Origin: Methylomonas sp.
GTDB lineage: Bacteria; Pseudomonadota; Gammaproteobacteria; Methylococcales; Methylomonadaceae
DNA: 5,077 nucleotides
Direction of reading: 5' to 3'
NCBI GenBank assembly: GCA_026988195.1
Contig: JALSLS010000014.1
Coordinates: 1-5,077 of the forward strand
Translations under genes and position numbers: made by a program
Part shown: one piece after another, positions 1 through 4,996 of the stretch
Layout of the letters: each line of letters opens with the position of its first letter
Position numbering within the stretch: the first letter of the stretch is position 1
Notes under the pieces: model-generated
What the model was told of the DNA's origin: nothing
The model's database searches: none
The model's input: the letters and a program-made list of their open reading frames with translations, nothing else

Positions 1-491
1 TTTATTGCTTGATTCGCAAGCCTGAGGCATTGACCGAATTAAAGTCATTAATGAATAAGGAGTTTCTCTGGAAAAAAATAGCAACATGTCCCGAAAAACT
101 CCCGTTATTCTGCTTAATTGAAGGTGATGCTAAATCGCTTTCGCAGCAGTTATCTTGCCAACAAGAAATTGCTGCTGATGGCTGTTTTTCACTGGCTATG
201 TTATCGCAGTTTGAAAAACCTTTAAAACACACAGGCGCCTGGCTTTATCCCCAACTTTATTGGGAATGTGGCATTATAGGGCAAGTAATTTACCTTGAAG
301 CTGAAGCAATGAACATTCAGGGGACTGGAATAGGTTGTTTTTTTGATGATCCTGTCCATGAATTTCTTGGCATACAAGACATGAGTTTTCAAACCCTGTA
401 TCATTTTACTATCGGTGGAGCAGTGCATGATAATAGAATCTTAAGCCTTCCCCCTTATGGAATTAGTACACTGGATATAGATAACGGGTAG
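1..491 (+). CDS. SagB/ThcOx-type nitroreductase-family protein, C-terminal part (5' end outside window)
   Basis: The frame is open from the left edge (first whole codon at position 3) to a TAG at 489-491, so this is the 3' part of a longer gene; the TTG at position 9 is not a credible start. About 162 residues are visible. The segment with IAADGCFSLAML, then LYWECGIIGQVIYLEAEAMN, GTGIGCFFDDPVHEFLG, FQTLYHFTIGG and a closing LPPY is typical of the C-terminal nitroreductase fold in SagB/ThcOx-like dehydrogenases, which bind FMN and oxidise or reduce small substrates. Known relatives of this kind are often around 500 residues with two such domains, so roughly a third is seen here. No signal peptide or membrane segment is visible in this part. 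The substrate cannot be told, and no azoline-forming cyclodehydratase partner is in view, so a role in peptide modification is not supported. The family call is firm and the specific function is unknown. Confidence 0.8.
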   Translation, partial: YCLIRKPEALTELKSLMNKEFLWKKIATCPEKLPLFCLIEGDAKSLSQQLSCQQEIAADGCFSLAMLSQFEKPLKHTGAWLYPQLYWECGIIGQVIYLEAEAMNIQGTGIGCFFDDPVHEFLGIQDMSFQTLYHFTIGGAVHDNRILSLPPYGISTLDIDNG

Positions 492-640
492 TGGGTTAAA
501 TGTGTGCGAGGTGTAAAAACAATAGAATTAGAAAGTGATTTATTGCATCATTCTCTCATGAGATATTATCAAGAAACCAACCGTCCTTAGGAACGTGTAT
601 GGAATAACCCACCTTAAACTGACTCGTTAGTCACTTTCTA
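491..640. repeat. Two interleaved inverted repeats in the gap before the U32 gene
   Basis: GTGGGTTA at 491-498 is matched by its reverse complement TAACCCAC at 605-612, and TAGAAAGTGA at 529-538 is matched by TCACTTTCTA at 631-640. Both matches are perfect (8 and 10 bp). The pairs cross rather than nest, so a single RNA could form them together only as a pseudoknot-like fold. The first arm begins at the last base of the nitroreductase stop codon. A 10-bp perfect palindrome TCTCATGAGA sits at 554-563. No T-run follows any arm, so this is not a clear terminator. It could be a decayed palindromic repeat or a regulatory leader; chance matches in AT-rich DNA are also possible. Confidence 0.4.
543..569 (+). 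promoter_or_regulatory. Candidate sigma-70 promoter for the U32-GST operon
   Basis: TTGCAT at 543-548 resembles a -35 box and TATTAT at 564-569 a -10 box, with a short 15-bp spacer. This would leave a leader of about 80 nt before the ATG at 659. The spacer contains the perfect palindrome TCTCATGAGA (554-563), a position where a repressor or spacer-binding activator would act. The spacing is sub-optimal and AT-rich DNA yields such matches by chance, so this is a weak call. Confidence 0.25.
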
Positions 641-658
641 CCATTACCAAACCACAAG

Positions 659-2908
659 ATGAATAAAAAAATTGAATTATTAGCGCCTGGCGGCGATGTT
701 GAAGCGATTAAAGCAGCTGTTATTGCTGGTGCTAATGCCGTGTATTGTGGTTTAGTTAATTTCAATGCTCGCAACAGAGCCTCTAATTTGTCTTTTGACG
801 ATTTATCTGGAATTTTACGCTTAGCTCACAAGTATGATTGTGAGGTGTTTTTGACCCTAAACGTGGTTATTTTAGAACAAGAAATGGCGAGTTTAATTAA
901 GGTTCTAAATAAACTGGTTAACACCACAATCGATGGCATTATCGTGCAAGATTTGGGCGTTTTCAATGTAGTTAAAAAACACTTCCCTAGCTTAAATATT
1001 CACGCTTCAACACAGTTAACAACCCATAACGAAGGACAAATAAAGTTCCTTGCAAAAATTGGTGCCACACGGGTTAATTTGTCACGAGAACTTAATATCG
1101 AGGAAATCAAATCATTAACCTCAGTTGCCCATCAACATGACTTATTAACCGAAGTTTTTGTACACGGTGCCTTGTGCGTTGCTTTTTCGGGTCAGTGCTA
1201 TTCTAGCTCAGTGAGCGTGGGTAACTCTGGCAACCGTGGCAGTTGCAGCCAAGCCTGTCGCGACGAATATGAAGTCACCGAAACAGGCAACCTCTACCCG
1301 CTTAATCTAAAAGATAATTCCGCCTATTTTGACCTTCCAGCACTCATTGATGCACAGGTTGACTCCCTTAAAATTGAAGGCCGCATCAAAAATGCACACT
1401 ATGTATATACTGTCGTTGACACTTGGCGTAAACAGATCGACACGTTTGTAAACTCAGGGCAATTACAAAATGATGATGCTAACTTACATCGTGTTTTTAA
1501 CCGTGGCTTTACCAACTCTTTTTTAAAGGGTGCTCTCACTAAGGATATGTTTATCGACAGTCCGCGTGATTACAGCCTTAAACATGCGGTAAAAGAAAGT
1601 CAGGTTGTTTTATTGGAAGATATCAAGCAAGTTAAGAAAAATCATTACCAGCAAAAAAACAATCTGGGTGATGAACTGGCTGAAAAAATCAAAGACCTTA
1701 GCATTGCCAAACAAAGCATTTCTTTGTCTTTTACCGGAAAACTGGACCAGCCATTAACGTTAATTATCATCATAGGTGATAACGATAAAACCCATATTCT
1801 AGAAACAGAATCCAAGCTAAGTTCTGCCCAGAAATTGCCGATTAATCAGTCTGTTTTAGAAAGAAGTTTTAAAAACTTTGCTTTCAATAATTTTGATATT
1901 AGCGATTTTAATTGCATAGGCTTGGGTGAAAACTTAATCATTCCGTTTAAGGAAATAAGCACGCTTAAAAACCAAGCGACTTTGTTGCTCAATAATTCTG
2001 CCAAAATAATACCTCACGTCACTGTTCCCGAATTAGTTAAGCATAAAAAAACCTCTAACAAGCTGAGTCTGTCAATTTTAATAGCCGACGTAAAAGATCT
2101 GTATTTATGTGATTTAACCCATGCAGATGTGTATTTTAAGTTACCTGAAAGTCTAAAAAAAGGCTGCAATAAACACATTGATATTTTGTTGAATAATCCA
2201 CGTTTAATTCCTTGGTTTCCAGCGGTTTTAATTGGCAAAGATTATGACGAATCTGTACGGATTTTAGAGCATGTTCGACCCAAACGGATTGTCAGTAATA
2301 ACACCGGCATTGCATACAAAGCATTTGAAATGGGCATTGAATGGATTGCTGGCCCCTTTTTAAACACCACCAATTCTTATGCATTATTAACCCTGCAAGA
2401 AGAACTAAATTGTGCCGGCGCTTTTATTTCAAACGAAATTAACCGCGTGCAAATCAAAAAAATCGCACGACCTAACAACTTCAAATTGTTATACAGCATT
2501 TATCATCCTATTTTAATGATGACCAGCAGGCAATGCTTCTTCCAACGTACCGTCGGTTGTGAAAAACCCAGTATTGAAGATGGCTGTATGCTAAAGTGTG
2601 AAAAATCGACCACTATCACCAATACTAATGGCGTTTCTTTTGCCGTTGATAAACAAAAGGGTGGCTACCCTAGCATCTATAATAATGAGCAATTTTTAAA
2701 TGTAGACATAGTGAATGATCTTGCTGATTTATTTGATGAGTTTTTTATTGATCTCACTGACATTGGTTCTGGGTCTAAAGCTGAGCCAGACAAAGCACAA
2801 TTAATGACTCAATTTGAAAACTTCCTAAACGGTGATGAGAATGCACAGCAAAACCTTGACCAAATGGTGACACTCTCGACTAGAAACCAATATAGCAAAG
2901 GGCTGTAA
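659..2908 (+). CDS. U32-family protein, RlhA/YdcP-like, with C-terminal four-Cys motif
   Basis: This 749-residue cytoplasmic protein belongs to the 'peptidase U32' family. Members once called proteases include RNA hydroxylases: E. coli RlhA makes 5-hydroxycytidine at 23S rRNA C2501 and TrhP acts on tRNA uridines. The N-terminal barrel opens with IELLAPGGDVEAI and AVYCGL (residues 5-32), which fits the chosen ATG. The U32 signature is EVFVHGALC...GQC (165-180). Cys173, Cys180, Cys196 and Cys200 have the C-x6-C-x15-C-x3-C spacing of RlhA and are the likely Fe-S ligands. Residues about 350-445 resemble the DUF3656/collagenase-type insert, ending ENLIIPFKEISTLKNQ. A second group, Cys626, 634, 643 and 647, lies near the C-terminus, followed by about 100 more residues. 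E. coli RlhA is about 653 residues, so this is a longer form. No signal peptide or membrane helix is seen. There is no Shine-Dalgarno match before the ATG. The GST gene follows 14 bp downstream. Family is certain; the RNA target is inferred, so no gene symbol is given. Confidence 0.9.
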   Translation: MNKKIELLAPGGDVEAIKAAVIAGANAVYCGLVNFNARNRASNLSFDDLSGILRLAHKYDCEVFLTLNVVILEQEMASLIKVLNKLVNTTIDGIIVQDLGVFNVVKKHFPSLNIHASTQLTTHNEGQIKFLAKIGATRVNLSRELNIEEIKSLTSVAHQHDLLTEVFVHGALCVAFSGQCYSSSVSVGNSGNRGSCSQACRDEYEVTETGNLYPLNLKDNSAYFDLPALIDAQVDSLKIEGRIKNAHYVYTVVDTWRKQIDTFVNSGQLQNDDANLHRVFNRGFTNSFLKGALTKDMFIDSPRDYSLKHAVKESQVVLLEDIKQVKKNHYQQKNNLGDELAEKIKDLSIAKQSISLSFTGKLDQPLTLIIIIGDNDKTHILETESKLSSAQKLPINQSVLERSFKNFAFNNFDISDFNCIGLGENLIIPFKEISTLKNQATLLLNNSAKIIPHVTVPELVKHKKTSNKLSLSILIADVKDLYLCDLTHADVYFKLPESLKKGCNKHIDILLNNPRLIPWFPAVLIGKDYDESVRILEHVRPKRIVSNNTGIAYKAFEMGIEWIAGPFLNTTNSYALLTLQEELNCAGAFISNEINRVQIKKIARPNNFKLLYSIYHPILMMTSRQCFFQRTVGCEKPSIEDGCMLKCEKSTTITNTNGVSFAVDKQKGGYPSIYNNEQFLNVDIVNDLADLFDEFFIDLTDIGSGSKAEPDKAQLMTQFENFLNGDENAQQNLDQMVTLSTRNQYSKGL

Positions 2909-2922
2909 ATAGTCTACTCTTT

Positions 2923-3600
2923 ATGACTCAGCCCATACTGTACTCCTTGCAAAACTGCCCCTATGCAATGCGCGCTAGACTTGCCATTTTAATGTCTCAA
3001 CAAAGCGTATTAATTCGCGCTATTGTGATGAAAAATAAACCTGCTGATATGCTAGCGCTTTCTCCAAAAGGCACAGTACCCGTTTTAGTATTAGGCACTG
3101 AGCCTAGCACCCACGTTATCGATGAAAGCCTAGATATTATGTTATGGGCTCTTAATCTTAGTGACCCTGACAATTTACTTTATGCAGAAGATGCAAAAGC
3201 ATTGCCTGAAATGCTGGAAATAATAAATGAAAATGACCAACACTTTAAACCCAACCTAGAACGCTACAAACGCGCCAAACGTTTTCATGGAGATAATGAA
3301 GAACAGTGCCGGCTACAATGTGAACCTTTTATCCAGGCATTAGAACAGCGCTTATCCCAACACCCCTTTTTAATGGGTTCTACACCCAGCTTGCTTGATT
3401 TTGCATTATTACCTTTTGTGCGGCAGTACTCTCGAGTCAATCGACAACGCTATCGTCATAGCTCTTATACTCATTTGCAAAGTTGGTTAAAACAGCATTT
3501 ACAAAGCCAGTTATTTTCCAAGGCTATGCTTAAATATCCATTATGGTTAGAGACACATGAAGAAAACATACTTGGTAAGCCAGCTTCTCTAACAACTTAG
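2923..3600 (+). CDS. Glutathione S-transferase family protein (Cys-type active site)
   Basis: This 225-residue soluble protein has a thioredoxin-fold N-terminal domain (about 1-80) and an all-helical C-terminal domain. The active-site region is NCPYAMRARLA (11-21), with Cys12 at the position of the catalytic cysteine of omega/beta-like and glutaredoxin-2-like GSTs. KGTVPVL (49-55) carries the cis-proline Pro53, and DES at 67-69 supplies the Glu-Ser pair that binds the gamma-glutamyl part of glutathione. In the helical domain GSTPSLLDFALLPFVRQ (152-168) contains the S-x-x-D N-capping box (Ser156, Asp159) of the GST fold. A Cys active site suggests thiol transfer or deglutathionylation rather than conjugation; the substrate is unknown. 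The gene starts 14 bp after the U32 stop, with no Shine-Dalgarno motif in the gap, so it is probably co-transcribed and may be translated by re-initiation. Length is normal for the family and nothing appears truncated. Confidence 0.88.
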   Translation: MTQPILYSLQNCPYAMRARLAILMSQQSVLIRAIVMKNKPADMLALSPKGTVPVLVLGTEPSTHVIDESLDIMLWALNLSDPDNLLYAEDAKALPEMLEIINENDQHFKPNLERYKRAKRFHGDNEEQCRLQCEPFIQALEQRLSQHPFLMGSTPSLLDFALLPFVRQYSRVNRQRYRHSSYTHLQSWLKQHLQSQLFSKAMLKYPLWLETHEENILGKPASLTT

Positions 3601-3605
3601 GTCAT

Positions 3606-3637
3606 CTCAAAAAGAAGCTAATATATTATCTTTTGAG
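3606..3637 (+). terminator. AT-rich hairpin just after the GST gene, weak terminator candidate
   Basis: CTCAAAA at 3606-3612 pairs with TTTTGAG at 3631-3637. GA at 3614-3615 pairs with TC at 3629-3630 around one bulged A, leaving a 13-nt loop. It begins 6 nt after the GST stop codon, which suits an end-of-operon structure. It has few G-C pairs and no T-run follows, so intrinsic termination is doubtful. It may only protect the 3' end or be chance. Confidence 0.2.
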
Positions 3638-3672
3638 CATCATGTTGGTTTGATTCTGTTCATAAACAAATA

Positions 3673-3703
3673 CCTGATTACCTAGGAGCTTCCGCTAATT
3701 TAA
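3673..3703 (+). repeat. Solo copy of the MITE terminal repeat
   Basis: Positions 3673-3695 match the ends of the element at 3981-4167: 21 of 23 bases agree with the right end (read inwards) and 20 of 23 with the left end. After one extra base the match to the right end continues through AATTTAA (3697-3703), so this is homologous to that end rather than a chance TIR-like string. No partner end in the opposite orientation is visible before 3981, so this is a remnant of a second copy, or the outer end of an older element whose other side was lost. Confidence 0.6.
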
Positions 3704-3764
3704 GAGGGTCAAAACTACAGGTTAGGGGGTTAATCCAATTCCATTAAGCTAAGGATACTGTAGC

Positions 3765-3789
3765 ATGGGCAAAGCGATAGCGTGCCCAT
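3765..3789. repeat. REP-like hairpin ATGGGCA...TGCCCAT
   Basis: ATGGGCA (3765-3771) and TGCCCAT (3783-3789) form a perfect 7-bp stem around an 11-nt loop containing AGCGATAGCG. From memory, the run TGGGCAAAGCG...GCGTGCCCA is close to a palindromic repeat dispersed in many gammaproteobacterial genomes. No T-run follows, so it is not an intrinsic terminator. A genome-wide copy count would settle whether it is a family member. Confidence 0.55.
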
Positions 3790-3801
3790 CAATTCAGCTT
3801 G

Positions 3802-3819
3802 ATGCCATGTTGATGGCAT
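3802..3819. repeat. Hairpin ATGCCAT-GTTG-ATGGCAT
   Basis: A perfect 7-bp stem (3802-3808 with 3813-3819) closes a 4-nt GTTG loop, and flanking G-T pairs could lengthen it slightly. It lies 12 bp after the TGGGCA hairpin and within the same bounded repeat unit. The sequence after it (TGGGGTTTAAT) is not a T-run, so termination is unlikely. Confidence 0.5.
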
Positions 3820-3845
3820 TGGGGTTTAATTCAATCTGTAACCTG

Positions 3846-3972
3846 AGTATTGTTCATAGCCATTTACTTTTATGATAGATATTGCTTTATCTCATTCCAT
3901 TGTGAGTTTATTCCTAATATTACGTAATCAACGTCTAGCCAGCTCTACAGTACCATTGTTACTGGTACGTTA
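3846..3972. other. Non-coding stretch with small palindromes, no gene seen
   Basis: No open frame of useful length lies here on either strand; the longest minus-strand reading is broken by two stops. It holds the palindrome ATTACGTAAT (3919-3928) and a small hairpin GTACCA/TGGTAC (3950-3955 with 3963-3968). It separates the two repeat units and may be leftover sequence from an older insertion. No function can be assigned. Confidence 0.4.
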
Positions 3973-3980
3973 AACTATTA
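3973..3980. repeat. Left target-site duplication of the MITE
   Basis: AACTATTA directly abuts the left terminal repeat and is repeated exactly at 4168-4175 beyond the right terminal repeat. An exact 8-bp direct repeat flush with both ends is the footprint expected of transposase-mediated insertion. Confidence 0.8.
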
Positions 3981-4167
3981 CCTGATTACCCATGAGTTTC
4001 CGCCAAATCATATGGAAAAAGAATAAACCCTTGTGCCACGCGTCATCCCCGAGGTCTTTTATCGGGGATCCATTTTCAGTGAACTAGATTCCTGCTAAGA
4101 GAATGCAGGAATGATGGGGTTGCAATGTTGGCTTTTTTTAAATTGCGGAAGCTCATGGGTAATCAGG
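3981..4167. mobile_element. MITE-like element, 187 bp, 23-bp terminal inverted repeats, 8-bp target duplication
   Basis: The left end (3981-4003, beginning CCTGATTACC and ending TTCCGC) and the reverse complement of the right end (4145-4167) agree at 22 of 23 positions; the single difference is T against C at the 17th base. Both ends are flush with the direct repeat AACTATTA. The interior has no gene and is itself largely palindromic, with two REP-like hairpins centred near 4079, close to the element's midpoint at 4074. Size, ends and lack of coding capacity fit a miniature inverted-repeat transposable element moved by a transposase elsewhere. The near-identity of the ends and intact duplication suggest a fairly recent insertion. 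An 8-bp duplication is made by several IS families, and the ends do not let me name the parent. It lies between two convergent genes, where insertion would do little harm. Confidence 0.82.
4045..4112. repeat. REPIN-like inverted pair of hairpins inside the MITE
   Basis: Hairpin one pairs ATCCCCGA (4045-4052) with TCGGGGAT (4062-4069); hairpin two pairs ATTCCTGC (4088-4095) with GCAGGAAT (4105-4112). Both have perfect 8-bp stems and 9-nt loops. Read on opposite strands, the two halves align over about 40 bp (GTCATCCCCG against ATCATTCCTG), so they are diverged inverted copies, the arrangement of REP doublets. The axis falls in TTCAGTGAA (4075-4083). GTCATCCCC...GGGGATCCA is a string I recall as a dispersed palindromic repeat in many proteobacteria. 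No T-run follows either hairpin. Confidence 0.65.
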
Positions 4168-4175
4168 AACTATTA
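4168..4175. repeat. Right target-site duplication of the MITE
   Basis: AACTATTA is the exact copy of 3973-3980 and begins at the base after the right terminal repeat. Removing 3981-4175 would restore an uninterrupted GTTAAACTATTATGAAAAG site. The 111 bp from here to the methyltransferase stop contain nothing recognisable. Confidence 0.8.
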
Positions 4176-4286
4176 TGAAAAGTGTTGAACTGAGTTTAAA
4201 GCCGTCATAGATCCAACAAATGATTTTTATATGTTTAACAGAACAATATCTTGCAGCTACTCTTAAACGCGTAAGTATTTTTATTT

Positions 4287-4925
4287 TTACTTTCTTTCTA
4301 TAGCTTTCGCAACAATAGCCAACCAAGGTTGTTGCTCTCTTGGTCTACCTTCGGGACGATAATAATGGTGAATCATTTTAAATTCAGCTTGCTCAAGGTA
4401 GACTTTGATATTTTCAACCTCCATGTAATGACCATAGCGTTGTCCTTGCCAGCCTTCAACATTACCTCTTGGGTTGGATGAAAATAAAACCCCTCCTGAT
4501 CGTAGCGCATAATGTAGCTGGTTTAATACTTCTGGTAGCTCTTGACTCGGTATGTGGAACAACGAGGCATTGGCAAATATGCCATCGAAGCTATTAAATT
4601 CCAGTTTAAGCTTTAAGAATTGTTGATGTAATGTGTGACAACCACTATGTTTATTTGCAAGTTGGCAAAATTCTTTGCTTCCATCTAAACCGATTGGTCT
4701 ATGGCCTAGAGATTTAAAGGTCTTTAAATCACGCCCTGGACCACATCCAAAATCTAAAATATCCAATGATTTATTTTGAGGGAGCTCTTGCAAAAAAGAT
4801 TCAATATTTTGACTGACATCATGGTCACGAGTGCCTAGCCAAAAAGATTCAGCATTATTATCGTAATGCCCAATAGTTTTACTTTCAATTTCATTTAGCT
4901 CGTTCAGAGAATATTTATTTGGCAT
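4287..4925 (-). CDS. Class I SAM-dependent methyltransferase, substrate unknown
   Basis: This 212-residue soluble protein has a complete Rossmann-type methyltransferase core. Motif I is ILDFGCGPGRDLK (56-68), which binds S-adenosylmethionine. The acidic residue after the second strand is Asp81 in GLDGS. FDGIFANASLFHIP (113-126) is the motif IV region and LRSGGVLFSSNPRG (141-154) follows the fifth helix. Two further segments look family-specific: GTRDHDVSQN (31-40) near the N-terminus and HYYRPEGRPREQQPWLA (187-203) near the C-terminus, which I recall from a widespread proteobacterial family without an assigned substrate. The N-terminus and length match that family, supporting the ATG at 4925, although no Shine-Dalgarno motif precedes it. 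The gene is convergent with the U32-GST pair and probably transcribed separately. No signal peptide or membrane helix is seen. Small-molecule or protein methylation are both possible. Confidence 0.88.
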   Translation of the reverse strand: MPNKYSLNELNEIESKTIGHYDNNAESFWLGTRDHDVSQNIESFLQELPQNKSLDILDFGCGPGRDLKTFKSLGHRPIGLDGSKEFCQLANKHSGCHTLHQQFLKLKLEFNSFDGIFANASLFHIPSQELPEVLNQLHYALRSGGVLFSSNPRGNVEGWQGQRYGHYMEVENIKVYLEQAEFKMIHHYYRPEGRPREQQPWLAIVAKAIERK

Positions 4926-4953
4926 AAAGGTTAAATTAACATGTTAGTGCTGC

Positions 4954-4981
4954 CTGTTATTGATTAATAAACAGTTTTTTT
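4954..4981 (+). terminator. Hairpin plus T-run upstream of the methyltransferase, plus-strand polarity
   Basis: CTGTTATT (4954-4961) pairs with AATAAACAG (4966-4974) with one bulged A, closing a 4-nt loop, and is followed by seven T (4975-4981). It would act on transcripts running rightwards, that is, antisense to the methyltransferase, because the neighbouring genes are on the minus strand. The stem is AT-rich and weak. The symmetric core TTATTGATTAATAA (4957-4970) could instead be an operator in the methyltransferase promoter region. Confidence 0.2.
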
Positions 4982-4996
4982 GATTTATCATGCTTT

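Larger units (their letters stand above)
3718..3845. repeat. Palindromic repeat unit bounded by CAGGTTA/TAACCTG
   Basis: CAGGTTA at 3718-3724 is matched by its reverse complement TAACCTG at 3839-3845, enclosing 128 bp with no gene. Inside are two perfect hairpins (listed separately). The inner flanks, GGGGTTAATCCAATT at 3726-3740 and GGGGTTTAATTCAAT at 3821-3835, are also similar to each other in direct orientation. The arrangement resembles a small non-autonomous repeat, but no flanking target duplication was seen, so its mobility is unproven. Confidence 0.4.

Noticed and set aside
2..428. Two minus-strand open frames of 76 and 68 residues opposite the nitroreductase gene
   Set aside because: They are antisense to a recognisable coding frame, have no family features, and are shadows of it.
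9..491. The nitroreductase frame taken as a complete 160-residue gene starting at TTG
   Set aside because: The frame is open to the window edge and the homologous family is much longer, so it is a truncated view of a larger gene.
1..491. A thiazole/oxazole-modified peptide cluster, suggested by the SagB-like protein
   Set aside because: No precursor peptide, cyclodehydratase (YcaO) or scaffold gene is seen; the following gene is U32-like and ordinary for a chromosome.
2014..2238. A 74-residue minus-strand frame inside the U32 gene
   Set aside because: It is antisense to a well-supported coding region and shows no domain or signal.
3825..3969. Minus-strand reading frame (includes NGTVELARR and KAISIIKVNGYEQ) as a decayed gene
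   Set aside because: Two in-frame stops interrupt about 45 codons, and no family is recognisable, so there is no support for a pseudogene.
4122..4146. T-run at 4133-4139 as an intrinsic terminator
   Set aside because: No stable G-C hairpin lies immediately before the T-run; it lies within the MITE's right arm.
3673..4167. A single 495-bp element using the solo end as its left terminus and the MITE's right end as its right terminus
   Set aside because: The flanks (AACAAATA and AACTATTA) agree at only 6 of 8 bases, whereas the inner 187-bp element has an exact duplication, so the shorter element is preferred.
4175..4210. Short plus-strand ORF MKSVELSLKPS beginning at the right target duplication
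   Set aside because: Eleven residues with no ribosome binding site; its ATG is created by chance at the insertion site.
3601..4286. CRISPR array, because several short repeats recur in this gap
   Set aside because: The repeats are inverted terminal repeats and hairpins of different sequence with irregular spacing, not regularly spaced direct repeats, and no cas gene is present.
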